Positions 24,544 through 36,313 of a stretch of DNA of 64,000 nt are shown here, piece by piece. The DNA is taken from positions 310,001 to 374,000 of the forward strand of contig MQVO02000002.1 in NCBI GenBank assembly GCA_001986395.2, given 5' to 3'. The stretch comes from Irpex lacteus. Taxonomy: Eukaryota > Basidiomycota > Agaricomycetes > Polyporales > Irpicaceae. The notes beneath the pieces were generated by a model, which searched no databases, was not told the DNA's origin, and saw only the letters and a list, made by a program, of their open reading frames with translations. A program made the translations under genes and the position numbers. Each line of letters opens with the position of its first letter. Position 1 is the first letter of the stretch.

Positions 24544-26421
24544 ATGCCTAGACAAACTCGTTCGCTTGCTCGTAAAGCGAGAGACCTCAATTCCAGAGCT
24601 ATCTTGCGGTTGCCAGACGAACTGCTCGCTGAGATTGCCCTGCTGTTTATACGATTACACCCAGCGGTTACCGACCCCTTCGACTTCAGAAACCCCAGAC
24701 CTATTTCTAGCGTATATGGGTGGATAACTATCTCACACATCTGCAGAAGATGGAGAGCAGTCGTAATCGCATCAACACGGTTGTGGTCTACTATCAGAGT
24801 CACTGCTAGTCCTGCCTGGGTTCAAACACTGCTCGAACGATCCGGTCAGTCCCCACTGACCGTGACCGAAGATACGTCCACTACAAACGAGAAGGCGACC
24901 CCGGCAAAGAAGCTCTTACTGGACCAGATAGAGCGGATTCAACATTTACAGCTCAATGTCGACCCTGCTACCTGCAAACTCTTCACGGCTCTTGCTTCGC
25001 GGAATGCCAATGCCCCGATTCTCGGGTCCCTTCACCTTCATTATCGCGATGCGCCTTACTTCTCCATATCCTCACTCCCATTACTATCCCGGACTTCACT
25101 TCCTCACTTAACCCGTCTGTCTCTGCACGACCGACCAGATGAGCGGATGTTCAGGTGGGTTCCAGCGCCCCCATTTGAGTTGGTGAAGCCTCTACTGCGA
25201 CCCTCCTTGACTCATCTTTGCATTCATCGAATACACGATCCACTCTCTGTCCAGGATTGCCTTGAAGTTCTCAGGACGTTGCGACAACTTGAAGACTTAG
25301 CCTTGGGAGACGTTCTGAGACGTCCGGACGAAATACCGAGTGTTGATCCTCCTGCGGAAGATGATTTGCTTGATCTTCCCTGTCTGGATCGCATAGCTCT
25401 AGAGGGTAACTGCCTTTGGATTAATGGCAGGGATTCGTACAGAGAGTACCACGATACAGGTGTCGCCGCTGCAGATCTCCTGCGTCATCTCATTATTCCG
25501 TCTACAGCCGACATATTTGTCGCAGTGGGCCACGAGCGCTACAACGAAGCGGATGAAGGAGAAACCCTAGCCTTTGCCTTCGATATTCTGAAGGATGTGG
25601 TAGCAGGGAAAATAGTGGCCACCTTGGGATCCGGAAGACAAGCCATCACAAGTTGCTACGCCGAGGCGTACCCTCTAAGCGAAGAAATATATACGACTGA
25701 CTACTTCTTCGAGCTCCTGATTGACCTGCGCGGTGGTGATCAAAGCACCAATGTACTTGGAAGTCCTTCTGGCATCGTCTGGCCTCGAAAACCAGGCCAA
25801 GGAGGCTCAATGCGCTGTCGAGTTCGTTCCAATTGCGATGTACTTGGCAAATCCATCCACGACATCTTTGCCCGTCTAAAGCCTGTGCTCTCAGACGTCC
25901 GACTCCTTCACTGGAATTGCAACCTTCGACGTCTCGGTGTTTCTAGTGAGGGCCGTCACGGCATCTGGGAAGGCTTATTGGTGAACATGTCGGAGGTGCA
26001 GGACCTTATTATCGACGGATCCGCCGCACATTGGGTAGATTGGATGTTGGAAAAGTACCCCGGGTGGGTGTACGAAGATGTGCGCCCTGTTTTACCTTGT
26101 CTGAGGACGTTGGCCGTAGACGGTGCCGAAGCGAATTGGTCACCAGGCTATATTTACTCCTGGCAATCACCCAACGAATACACCCGTCGCCACGTGTATT
26201 ACCGTGACCGAGCAGATCTCACTGGTGTCCTTCTTGGTGCGCTTCAAGACTGGAGTGAGTGGCATGGGGGCAGGAAGCTGGAGAAGCTCATTATTACCGA
26301 CACGGACTGCGTCTCCGAGGAAGACATGCATGAGATCATATCCTCTGGCTTCACGAGCTCAGTCCAATGTAGCTTCATGGAGTCGGAAAGCGAGGAGGAT
26401 GAAGACGTTACAGAGGACTAG
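24544..26421 (+). CDS. F-box protein, 625 aa, intronless
   Basis: The start ATG at 24544 gives MPRQTRSLARKARDLNSRAI followed by an F-box (LRLPDELLAEIALLFIRLHP) and the conserved WITISHICRRWRAV...TRLWSTI block found in the large agaricomycete F-box families. The rest is a weakly leucine-rich repeat-like region (HLTRLSLHDRPD, LRQLEDLALGD) with an acidic C-terminus (ESEEDEDVTED). The role is presumably substrate recognition in an SCF ligase. It is related along its length to the next gene downstream, with shared blocks such as DTGVAAADLLRHLIIP. Confidence 0.88.
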   Translation: MPRQTRSLARKARDLNSRAILRLPDELLAEIALLFIRLHPAVTDPFDFRNPRPISSVYGWITISHICRRWRAVVIASTRLWSTIRVTASPAWVQTLLERSGQSPLTVTEDTSTTNEKATPAKKLLLDQIERIQHLQLNVDPATCKLFTALASRNANAPILGSLHLHYRDAPYFSISSLPLLSRTSLPHLTRLSLHDRPDERMFRWVPAPPFELVKPLLRPSLTHLCIHRIHDPLSVQDCLEVLRTLRQLEDLALGDVLRRPDEIPSVDPPAEDDLLDLPCLDRIALEGNCLWINGRDSYREYHDTGVAAADLLRHLIIPSTADIFVAVGHERYNEADEGETLAFAFDILKDVVAGKIVATLGSGRQAITSCYAEAYPLSEEIYTTDYFFELLIDLRGGDQSTNVLGSPSGIVWPRKPGQGGSMRCRVRSNCDVLGKSIHDIFARLKPVLSDVRLLHWNCNLRRLGVSSEGRHGIWEGLLVNMSEVQDLIIDGSAAHWVDWMLEKYPGWVYEDVRPVLPCLRTLAVDGAEANWSPGYIYSWQSPNEYTRRHVYYRDRADLTGVLLGALQDWSEWHGGRKLEKLIITDTDCVSEEDMHEIISSGFTSSVQCSFMESESEEDEDVTED

Positions 26422-27386
26422 ACATCTGGCGTCGAATATAGGACCTCTAATATAAGCATTTGATTGTGAGTTCCTCGGCGTTGACCGCTTTTTCATGGAG
26501 TACAGAGCTCACCATGCGGGGCTATAGATGTCTCGTTATAATAACACACAGCTGTATTATTCCAGCGTCCGAGATCGTATCGCTATCAGTCCGATGCATA
26601 AGTATGGTCAGATACGCCTGCGTACAATCATAACGGCTCATCGTTGTCATGCTTGGCACATACTTAACTGATCTGGAGACCTGGTCATTCCATATTAATC
26701 CGATCTATGGCCGACACATTCTTCTAGTCACGAAGCATATAACGAAGCAGAACGCGGAGGCAATTGACTCTCACTTTCGAGTGCCATATCATGCTGAAGT
26801 CAACTTGTATCGTCGACGAACGCATCCGAGTCGAAGCCCACCACAGAGGACAGCCGCAGCACAAGTCCATATTCCGTAGAGGCGATTGCCAAGTCAGGAG
26901 CATAAAGTCTCTGCCAACGCAGTCAGGCGTAGAACCTCCTCTTCTTGTTAATCTGTAGCAAAGTCAAACTAGCTTCTCGCGTGGCCTCAGGCTATAGCTA
27001 GCGGCGTTTGGACCTGCAAACTCTAGGAACGATTTTCCCACGCTACACTGCGGTTGGACGCTGTGGAAGGTTAAACGCCAATAATCTGAGTCTGTGCCTA
27101 AGCCGCTTTGTTTCTTCTTCCCAACACGTCGACGGCTTCAGCTGAAGGCTGATGGGCATTCTGAGCTGCTTTGCTACTGAATATACGTAGACAGGACTGC
27201 TGAAACCTCATACGAGACGGTCAATATCATCATTCACAGTGCTAGTGCCTCGTGCGAGCTCTCTCCTTGCTCTCAGCCGTCGAGTTTGGAGTACATCCAG
27301 ATGTCGACTCAATCCAATGCCCCTAACGTTCTCACAACAGCAATTGGTATGCCTTTGTAACACTCTGAAGTGCCTATCTTACGAAT
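26422..27386. other. intergenic between paired F-box genes
   Basis: No supported gene. The last part may contain a short first coding exon of the downstream gene starting at ATG 27301 (see that gene). Confidence 0.5.
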
Positions 27387-29207
27387 ATGATTAGGGAATA
27401 CATATCAAGGATTCAAGGCTCTCGTGCTGGCAGCCAACATGCCGCAAATGATGATCTGCGAGGGATTCTTTGCCTCCATGACGAACTCTTGGCTGAAATT
27501 TCAGTCCAGTTCATGCTACTACATACTAGAATTAATCAACCCCACAACTTCCAACCCCTGCTGCCCGTATCTCATAACAAATGGATCCCCAATTCCACAT
27601 CACCCTACGAATGGATCACCATCTCCCACGTTTCTCGTCGATGGAGGGCAGTGGCACTAACCACACCTCGCCTCTGGACTATGATTGCGTTGCCGTGCAA
27701 CAGAACGTGGATCAAGATGCTCCTCCAGCGATCTGGGCAAATGCCACTTACCGTCATCGAGGACATCGCCCAAGAGACCCGTGCGAGGAGGATTGCAAAG
27801 GAGTTGGTTCTCCGAGAGACTCACCGCATCAAACATCTTGCTCTAGCTCTCGATACTCTTACTGCAAAGACTATCATCACGAGACTCACTTCATCGGATT
27901 CAAGTGTATCTCTACTTGAAGCACTAGAGATCAAGCTCGTGGATGACGCTCAATACCCTGCTGCGCGTATTCCTCTTCCTTCACATAACTCACTTCCTCG
28001 CATGCGACATCTCGCTTTTGACCATGGCTTGAGCGATACTCCGAACGAATGGACCGGTGAATCCGATTTGGCTCTCATCCGGCCATTGTTTCGACCGTCA
28101 CTCACAAGTCTATATATTCGTCGATTGGAAACCGCCGTGTATCCTGAAACTATTCTTGATATCCTGCGCGTTCTGCCAGGCCTCGAAGATGTGATGCTGG
28201 GAGAGGTCTTTATGACCCCGGCCGAAACTCCCGCTCGTCAGCTGCGATTCGACCCGGTTCATCTCCGTCATCTTCGAAACATAGAATTTCGCGGCACTGA
28301 TGACTGGTATGGAGAAGATGGACTAGTACTAGACCCTTATGATACCGGCGTGGCAGCTGCAGATGTCCTCCAGCATCTAGTTATACCAACATCTACGAAA
28401 ATTTTCCTATCAGCTAGTGCAACACACTTTAGTGAAGAACCGCTTGAATTCATCTGTGATGTGCTGGCCGACGCATTGGAGGGAAGGTCAATAGCCTCAA
28501 TAGGGCCACAGAGGCGGCCAATCAACAATTGCCATCTTAAAATATCTGGGGCGGACCTTGCGGAGGCCTTCTCTTGTGAATATGTGCTCTCCAGCCCAGC
28601 CCGTCTTGCTAGTGGAAGTGACCCCAGTGGAGGACCCGTTGACTCCGGGTACCTCTGTGGAGCAGCGAGCGTCCCAATCACGGGCGATATACGCACGAAC
28701 AACTCCTCTTTCATCCCTTGTGTCTGTCGTATCCTCAAATCCTTCTCCGACTGGCTTTCCCACGTTACTACTCTACATCTCTACGGCCGTATAGAAAACT
28801 TTCATTCGGATGAAGTAGAAGGATATATTGACGACCTCTGGCGTGCCATTCATGAAACAATGCCCGAAATACGAGAGCTCGAGATCTTAGGTCACTCGCG
28901 GGAGTTCTTGCGCTGGCTGGCCATGGGCAGGGATCTCGACTCGGAAAACGTTCAGGGGCCTGTTTTCTCTAACCTCCAGACACTTGAGATAGAGGGGGAT
29001 GAATGGAGTCATCCAAACGAGCACGAAGACAGAGGTTTAGCTAGACATGTCATTGCGGCGCTGCAGGGGTGGGCAGAGCGGTTTGATGACGAAAGGAAGC
29101 TAGAACGTCTCATCGTTGCGACTGCGCATAAGGTTGGTCAAGGGAATTTGGACAGGATTAGAGATTCTGGATTTGTGGTATTGGTTGAACCTGCTACCGT
29201 GTACTGA
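27387..29207 (+). CDS. F-box protein, 606 aa, paralogue of the upstream gene
   Basis: F-box with CLHDELLAEISVQFMLLHT, then WITISHVSRRWRAVALTTPRLW, a LERSGQ/LQRSGQ-type block shared with its neighbour, and DTGVAAADVLQHLVIP matching DTGVAAADLLRHLIIP upstream. The gene is otherwise intronless, like its paralogue. The start is uncertain. ATG 27387 gives the frame directly. Alternatively, ATG 27301 with a 71-nt intron (27347-27417) joins in phase to give an N-terminus MSTQSNAPNVLTTAI. Same orientation, about 1 kb apart, and moderately diverged, so this is a tandem duplication. Confidence 0.85.
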   Translation: MIREYISRIQGSRAGSQHAANDDLRGILCLHDELLAEISVQFMLLHTRINQPHNFQPLLPVSHNKWIPNSTSPYEWITISHVSRRWRAVALTTPRLWTMIALPCNRTWIKMLLQRSGQMPLTVIEDIAQETRARRIAKELVLRETHRIKHLALALDTLTAKTIITRLTSSDSSVSLLEALEIKLVDDAQYPAARIPLPSHNSLPRMRHLAFDHGLSDTPNEWTGESDLALIRPLFRPSLTSLYIRRLETAVYPETILDILRVLPGLEDVMLGEVFMTPAETPARQLRFDPVHLRHLRNIEFRGTDDWYGEDGLVLDPYDTGVAAADVLQHLVIPTSTKIFLSASATHFSEEPLEFICDVLADALEGRSIASIGPQRRPINNCHLKISGADLAEAFSCEYVLSSPARLASGSDPSGGPVDSGYLCGAASVPITGDIRTNNSSFIPCVCRILKSFSDWLSHVTTLHLYGRIENFHSDEVEGYIDDLWRAIHETMPEIRELEILGHSREFLRWLAMGRDLDSENVQGPVFSNLQTLEIEGDEWSHPNEHEDRGLARHVIAALQGWAERFDDERKLERLIVATAHKVGQGNLDRIRDSGFVVLVEPATVY

Positions 29208-29765
29208 CGAAAAGAACATGATAGATCGGTAGCAGGTAGACACAGTAGCCGTGATTCCCCCGCAGATGAAAGGTGACCGGTGATGTGTGGATGGTAGTAC
29301 AGTTGCAAAGAATGCACGAACGGATGCCGGACTACTTGCGTATTATTTTAGTACCATTAAGTATTGCCTTGGCAGACGATACCACTGGGTGAAATGGATG
29401 GGAAAGAGTTGTGTAGACTCCCTGGAATAATTCCTATTGGGGAAGGAGCTCAGTTAGTCGTCTTGATGCCATCAAAACCCCAACTTGACGTCAGCCATGC
29501 TAATCCGCATGGTGTTACAGTGCAACCTCAGACAGTCATAACCACTAACAGTCATAACTTTCACGCACGTCAAGCACCACTCAGAAGCCTGCGCAGGCGT
29601 ACACGTTCAACGAGAGAGAGGGAGGATAGAAAAATTGCGTCTATGTATACACAGCATAAAGTGAATGCGTCATGAAAATCATCGTACTTTGATAAGTATG
29701 CAAGAGAGCCCAGAATCCAACAACAACAACCAACGAGAAGAGATAGCGCGACATGAAAAGCCGAT
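29208..29765. other. intergenic, convergent 3' ends
   Basis: Between the F-box gene and the desaturase stop; nothing else is seen. Confidence 0.5.
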
Positions 29766-31459
29766 CTATCCTAGGAGACCCTCGTTATCCGAGACGGCGG
29801 TAGACGAGTTGTACGGTGACCCGCCAAGCTCGTTGTACCGCGCCACGCGAAGTCGTTGTGCTGGTGGGATGGCCTTGTCTTGCAAACCGTGTTGGATACC
29901 GCCGTGTAACACACCAACGCGCTTCATCGAGAGCAACTACGAAGCGAATGACGTCAGTATATGCGTATGGTATGGAATATGAAGGCGGAGATAGGCTTAC
30001 GTTGTGAGCAGCGTTCGAGTGGTCGTATACACCGCCGAAGAACGCGGTCGTCGCATCCTTGCCGATGAACTTGACGAGGAGATGGCGACCGCCGGGGTGC
30101 TCGTCGATGAAATCGGAGACATCATGGATGAACCCGGCGATGACGATCAACGGACGCTTGACAGCTTGGTCTTGGACTGCAATCGCGAAAGCACCGTCAG
30201 ACCCTGAGAGATTGTCGGAGGAAGATAGATAGACTTACAGCTCTCCCAGCTGATAACAGGCAACAATTCTTCCTCCGGAGCCCACGTCAACACATCCTGC
30301 GTCTGCCTCAACTTCTTCAACTGCATCGTCAACTGGCCCTTCTTTACTTCGTTATCCGGGAACACCTTCAGATGGCTGGCAAGTCCGAACCACGAGCAGA
30401 CGGTGATGAACCACTTGGTGGGGTCGTACTGGTACCACTTGATGGCGTTACGATAGTCCATGGGGAACTGGTGGTGGAAGTTGTGGTATCCTTCACCAAT
30501 CGTAGCGAGGGCAGTGATGAAGTGGTCGCGAGGCGTGTGCTTGTCGTCGAAGGGCGTCTCACCGAGCCAGTGCGCGAGCGAGTTCACACAGAAGGTCGAC
30601 TACAAAACGGCAAGATGTCAGCTTTGGAGTGACTGTATAGGTGTAACGAGTGAACTTACATGATGGACGAACGTCAGACGAGCGGCACCGGCGAAGAAGA
30701 ATCCACCAGCCCAGTCACCCCAGCCCAATCCAGCGACAGCCATAGGGAAGAGGAGACCGAACCCGACGATGAGATAGACATACCAGCGGTGCTGCCATCT
30801 CACGACGGGGTTCTTGCTAAGGTCGCTAACATCCGCAACACCGATCTTGTGACGGGGCTTGAGGATCATCCAGCCCATGTGTGCCCACCAGAAACCGCGG
30901 TGTGCGTTGTACGGGTCGAGCTCGGTGTCGGTGTATCGGTGGTGAGCACGGTGTCCACGAGACCACCACTTGATAGAGCCTTCGACGGCGCCGGTTCCAG
31001 CCATGGCCAAAAAGTACTGGAGGGGCAGGGACGCATTATACGAACGATGCGCCCATAGCCGATGGTAACCAGCGGTGATACCTAAACACCAAAAGCTATT
31101 AGCACGTAGTTCACGGATTTAACGTCGAGGGAATTTTGCTCACCAAGACCAGTAATGAAGTAGTAGACGATACTCCAGACGAGTGTCTGCCACTGCAGCT
31201 TTACCTTGAACGCGCCGTAGAGCGCAAGTGAAGGCGTCACGGTCAGCACAATGAAGCTGATCCACTGAATATTCTGCAAGAGGTTGCTCCAAGTGATCGG
31301 GGGCGCCGCCTTGGAATTCCGGAGTGTCCAAGAGACATAGTTGTCCGGAATGTCGATGTCGGCGGGAGCCTCCTCCTTCTTGGAGATCTTGCGCGACTTT
31401 TCGAGTGTCGGCGAGGCCTGTCGTGTCTCTACGACGGTGGACATGGTGAGTCCAGGCAC
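29766..31459 (-). CDS. OLE1: acyl-CoA delta-9 (stearoyl-CoA) desaturase with C-terminal cytochrome b5 domain
   Basis: Exons: 31459-31144, 31081-30660, 30599-30239, 30176-30001 and 29936-29766; 481 aa, all phases consistent. The three histidine boxes of the family are present: HRLWAH, HRAHH (in [10 protein letters not shown]) and HNFHH (in [10 protein letters not shown]). They bind the di-iron centre that inserts the cis-9 double bond into stearoyl/palmitoyl-CoA. Four hydrophobic segments place it in the ER membrane. The C-terminus is a cytochrome b5 domain ([19 protein letters not shown], with the heme-ligand His in HPGG), which supplies electrons as in yeast Ole1. An in-frame ATG at 31444 (MSTVVETRQ) is an alternative start. 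Gene identity is very secure. Confidence 0.96.
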
Positions 31460-31527
31460 GGCGGAGGAGGAGCAAGAAAAAAGGGCGGGAGAGGGAGAGG
31501 TGGCGATGGCGAAACGAGGCGAGGAGG

Positions 31528-31536
31528 TTTATATAC
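31528..31536 (-). promoter_or_regulatory. TATA box of the desaturase gene
   Basis: The minus strand reads GTATATAAAC, about 70-90 nt upstream of the candidate start codons 31459 and 31444, in a purine-rich (plus-strand) leader. Confidence 0.6.
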
Positions 31537-31539
31537 GAC

Positions 31540-32496
31540 CTGCCTTCGCTTCAAAGTGGGGATTCTTGTTGGGGATGTTCATTGGCGCTTAGCCTGGCCC
31601 AAGCCCGGACTGCCGTAACAAATATCTCTCCACAATTTCCCGTCGCAGTCCTCTCCCCACGGATTCTGCTACTGCGCCTCGATGGGCCTAGCGTTTTCAT
31701 CGTTTGCACTGGGCTCTCGTACCTGTGCTCATCGTTGTAGACGACGGCGAACATGCGCAGACCCAGCGGGGCGCGCTCAATGACACTAATTATCCAAAAA
31801 TAAGTCACGTGCCGCCCTGAATTCGTTGGGGTGATCGGCTGTTGCCGCGGCTCCAACGTGGCCAAGCAGCTCGAGCTTGGACCAGCTTCGTGGCTCATGT
31901 TTTCCGCGGCACAGCCAAGCTAAAACCAATTCAATTTCGCACTCAAATTCCACAGTTGCCGTCATACCTTAGGACGGACTGGGGTAATCAGCTCCAATAA
32001 TGTCTCTATCTAGGAACATGCGTACTTTCCACCATCCGTCTACAGAATGCAATAATACTGGTACAATCACGTCTACATACGTTTCTGGATCCTTCGCGGG
32101 TCACTACGCACAAGGAAAGTGTACATCCCGGCCAACTACCCTCCGTCCCCAACCATATCGCACTGCGGCGTCACCTGCTACACGCCCAAGCTGTCTGTCG
32201 TGACCCGCAGCGAAATCAGCACTCGGATGATTTACACCGCCTAGACCGTGATAACCTCGACTCTACCGGGCGCACTGACACCCGCATGCGCAGTGGGGGC
32301 CGTATTTTCTGTGGGGACTTGCATTGTATTTCTGTGGATCACTATCTTGATGACGCCATGAGTTTGATATGGAGCGACACAGGTAAGGTGGTCCGTTGGT
32401 CGTGTGCCAGGAAGCACGCGCTACGATGGAAATTGAGAAGCTGGGATGTGCTTACGGGTGTAACATAACATCTTCCCCAGCGAAGTCGCGAAGGAT
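31540..32496. other. intergenic, promoter side of the desaturase gene
   Basis: No supported gene. It ends where the dispersed 0.8-kb repeat begins. Confidence 0.45.
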
Positions 32497-33293
32497 CACA
32501 ATAAGTCTACAGCGTCTTGTCTTTGATCCTTCGGTGTGCGTCAGTCGACGGCCGAGAACGTCCTGGCGTTGGTCAGAACAGGCGACATCCCGAATTGCGA
32601 ACATTCTAGCAGGCTGTTTTAGTAAGATCAACGAGGTGACGAAGACTCCAGATAAGTACCACAACCAGTAAATCCAATCCCGGCCTACCGAGACTTTACG
32701 CATCTGCAAGTCTGACAGGGGACTAATGAACTGCTTCTACTCGACGACCTATATAACTCGACAGTGAGCCTACGCAGCTGTGCTTGAAACAGAAGCAGAT
32801 CAGCCCTCTCGCAAGTGACAGCGCCACTTGCAAGAGGGCGTATCATGCTCATGCTGAAGCACATACTGTTGCTGTAATCGGAAAATCGTCAGAGGTATTT
32901 ACGCCACCCAACGGCTGGTAACGATGGAAGCAAACAACGAGTAGGGTTATGTGAACACGAGCAACGGATCCTTGCTGCAGAAGTCGGGTTTGTTGCCTTA
33001 TTTGCGACGGCGGTCCAGTGTGTACACGTACTACACGAGCAGGGTACACCCGCTGCTACGTAATGAAACAATGGCGTAGGAGTCACGAAGGAGGGGTGTA
33101 CTGGCGGCCGACGTGATAGGAGGAAGAAAGTATGTGCCAGTGGTCCATTGGTCGCAATTGTGAGTCGTGACCGGCCCTCAAGCAGCCTTGTGGCGCGGGA
33201 AAGCTTGACTTCCTGAAAGGGGAATTTTATCCCTGGAACGCCCGGCTCAGTCTGAGGTGGATATTTCAGCTGCGGCGAGTTACCGCACCACTA
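32497..33293 (+). repeat. 0.8-kb dispersed repeat, copy A
   Basis: Strongly similar over most of its length, in the same orientation, to 44080-44936 (for example GCCGAGAACGTCCTG, CCAGTAAATCCAATC, AGCAGCCTTGTGGCGCGGGA). It contains a TATA-like CTATATAA at ~32749 and a hairpin at 32804-32838. The ends are approximate because similarity fades. It could be a solo LTR or a non-autonomous element; no target-site duplication was found. Confidence 0.85.
32804..32838. repeat. inverted repeat (hairpin) inside copy A
   Basis: The arm CCCTCTCGCAAGTG (32804-32817) pairs with CACTTGCAAGAGGG (32825-32838) with one G-T type mismatch and a 7-nt loop. The corresponding hairpin is kept in copy B near 44402-44437. 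Confidence 0.8.
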
Positions 33294-35640
33294 GTAACGA
33301 CTTCCAGATACATGGCGTCGATGCCTCTTCTCCTCAATGTCAATTTGACGAGTCCACTCGCATATACATATGACTGTCGCGCATGTGTACCGCGAAGGAA
33401 TGGAGACGGAGAGATGTCTGGGAGAGCTGCGCGGTACCGGTTTTTCGGTGAGTACTGCATTTGCCTGTGGTTCGTTGACCACCAGTCAGCTTGAGCTCTC
33501 TGGCACGTTGAACTAGAGCCTCACCGGCCTCACCTGTCCTCGTTATCGCTACTGTTATGATAGCCGCCACACTGTGCCCCTCCCTGAAGACAGTCAAACT
33601 ACGGACAACCTCAGATACGTGTTGATACCTATCCACCGCGATGTCAGTGCGACAACTCTGCCCGTGTATTATGCATGAATGTCGCGCAAGCTTAAGTGTG
33701 CCGCGATCCGAGGGAGGGAGGCCTGTCTGGCAAAGGTCAGGGAGAGTTCAGCGGATTCCAGGTGAGTATCGTCTGTTCGCGCTTCGTATACGTAGTACTT
33801 GTGCATGCTAACGAACACCCCTGTTTCCCAGGTGTCAGCTATCCTACCTTGCGAAATGATTGGTCAAAGCCGTCACAGACATCGAACACGACTGTACGCG
33901 GTGTCCGCTACAGTGAATAGTCTCGATACGCTTTCTTCCAGTCTGGTTTCTGGCTTCCTGTGCTATCCGCCACTCCCACCTTGCATCAACTGTAGAGGCT
34001 GCCAACACGCTCCCAGTATCATAGGCAGCCACCATGTTCCTCGTTCATAATCCTCCCCTCTACTATCATCACTCCGTCACTACAACTTCCTGTGTACCCC
34101 TCGACCATCGCTCGGCCTCGACGAGCACACCGGCCCCCACTTCAATCCCCGCTGATAATACATATGACCTTGGACGTATGCTCAATTTGAGACTGCTAAC
34201 ACTGCAGGTAACAGCTTCCAGATACGCGTCGATACCTGTTGCCTCGATGTCAATGCGCCGACTCCACCCGTGTATTATACATGGCTACCGCGCATCTATA
34301 CCGTGAAGCCACGAATGTTGGAAGGAGTCTAAGAGACTGTGTTGTTTGCCTATGGTAGTAGTGCATACTGACGTCCGTTCATCAGTCGTCCTTCCTCAAA
34401 TCTGAAAAACACGCCTATCTTTGACGCATCCTCAGTCGGCTGTCATATACTCCTTGGACGTGCGGTCAACCTGCAGACAATCAAACTCGCGACTACGCCG
34501 CAGGAACCACCTCTAATTCCACTTCAGCGTACGACGAGGCTACTTGTGTGTTATATGGTATACACGACTGTCGCTCAAGGCGTATGTGAAGCGTTAGAGG
34601 CTGCCAGTGGAGAGGGTCTACTAGTAGGAGAGTGAAACGAGTTCTCGGTGAGTACTGTCGCTTTCCCGTGGTCCCTGTGCATGCCAATGAACGTTCCCGT
34701 TCGCTCAATATCAGTTATTCACATCGATCCAGAACTCCTACGCGCATCTAACGCGATTGTAGGCGATGCATCCTACGGTCAACTCCCATCTTAATCTGTT
34801 ACACTGGTCTTGTTTCCACTTTCCCCGCCGCCGCGCCTCCCTGATGAACAAGCGCTTTGTTGTTTGACCACAGTCAAAAAGCAATAACTCGACAACCTCA
34901 AGACACGCTTCGATCGCCACACCGTCACGGATTCAAGGCGACGTGCGCATATTTCGTTTGTTAATGCACTCTCATACGGAAGTGCCTCCCCCATTAGCGT
35001 GGCGAATCGGTGAACGCTGAGATAAGTAGACTAGGAGTGTTTCCCGGTTTCGAGGTTACTCGGTGAGTACTGCATCATCTGTTCGAACCTCATAGTACCT
35101 ATGTGTGCTGAGATGGGCCAGAAGCGTTTTGTGGTTTCTTGGTGAGCACTGCATCGTCTATTTGAATCTCGTAGTACCCGTGTGCGCTGACGTCGAACCT
35201 ATTCGCTCGATACTAGCCCTGGCACCCTCTCACGCACTCATCAGAGCCCTTACAGACACAGGCACCGACCCGGACTGCGTTACTGCACATATTGTTTGCT
35301 ACAGTGGTTCTCATGTCGATGTAGTATTCAGCGGTCTTGTTTCTTCCTTCAAACCATGCCCACCTTGCCACATCAACCATAGAGGCTACCGACACGCTCC
35401 AGTGGTATTTCCTCACTGTATAGTTCATTCACAAACTCCCTCCTATGACCAACACCCCGTCGTTGTTGCTGTAGCTACCTGTATGCCTCTACAACCAACA
35501 CATAAAATGCAAGGGATGGGAATATCTGAGGAAGTACTATGGTTCTCGGTAAGCATATTGTGTTGTATGTTTGTATGTGTACACTTTAACAGTCATCTTT
35601 GCTCGCTTGATATCTGCTCTGTTGTCTTCTGCCTCAATTA
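33294..35640 (+). repeat. array of degenerate duplicated units with intron-like modules
   Basis: Diverged copies of several blocks recur. (1) An intron-like GGTGAGTACTGCAT...(T)CAG module is seen near 33448, 33760, 34648, 35058, 35146 and (GGTAAG) 35547, often containing GTGCATGC(T/C)AA(C/T)GAAC. (2) A block CAGATACG(C/T)GT(C/T)GATACC...GATGTCA(A/G)TGCG...CCCGTGTATTAT is seen at 33608 and 34214, with a weaker version at 33301. (3) CCCACCTTGC...AGAGGCT..C..CACGCTCC is seen at 33975 and 35358. Block 2 gives short similar peptides (PPVYYTW / LPVYYA) that soon stop. This looks like a decayed tandem family of a small spliced gene, or a spliced non-coding family. No intact protein can be read. Confidence 0.65.
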
Positions 35641-36213
35641 GAGTTCTTATCCGCAATGAGACTCATGATCTGACTGTACTCTTGTCTTGATATGTTACCA
35701 TCTATTCTGAGGGTTCACTTCCAACGCTGTCTGCAACCTTCCTCAACATGTTGACTGCAGACACTGACTACGCTGTCCAGCCACCAGGTCCACCACAGGC
35801 CACTGGATATAAACTCGCTTTCTATTTTCAATGCCCGGTTCTCACTGCTTGCACACTTGTGACTTCCTCAACTGTCATTTTCCCTCGAAACACTTGTCCG
35901 TCCATGTGCCCAGAAGAATTAATATCTTGCCCACTATGCAGAGACATTGTGTGTACACTAGCGTAATGTTCCTTGAATAGTGATGAGCCTAGGTCTATGC
36001 CATCATAGACAACACTCAACTGTTGAGGCGGACCAAGAAGTCAAAGAGTTAATTAGTTCATAGCTACATCCCCACCTGTCTACATTGTGTAGTTTGCACA
36101 CTGATAATTGTTCCTGTTCCCTTTTGCTGGTCAATCAAGGCAAAGAGAGGGGAAAATTGGTACATGCTCCAGCAGCTGTATCCTACTTACAGTGACTACA
36201 CTGTACAAAAGAA
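35641..36213. other. intergenic, 3' side of the DUF6535 gene
   Basis: No gene supported. The expected terminator region of the minus-strand gene lies here. Confidence 0.4.
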
Positions 36214-36313
36214 TCATAACATGGGATACTTCTCTCTGATCTTTTCCACAAGCCCAAGCTGTCTGATCATGTAGAACCTCTGGTTGATCTCTTCATCATC
36301 CTGATCCTCCATC
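36214..36313 (-). pseudogene. out-of-frame continuation of the DUF6535 C-terminus
   Basis: In the frame shifted by one base from the upstream coding sequence, about 30 codons read EDQDDEEINQRFYMIRQLGL and on to KYPML, then TGA. The composition looks like a natural C-terminus. No canonical intron joins the two frames in phase. It is either a frameshift mutation, a sequence error or an unusual splice. Confidence 0.55.

Noticed and set aside
35105..35641. 178-codon open frame, a possible protein gene.
   Set aside because: It spans several of the degenerate repeat blocks and intron-like modules and shows no family features, so it is more likely a chance frame in the array.
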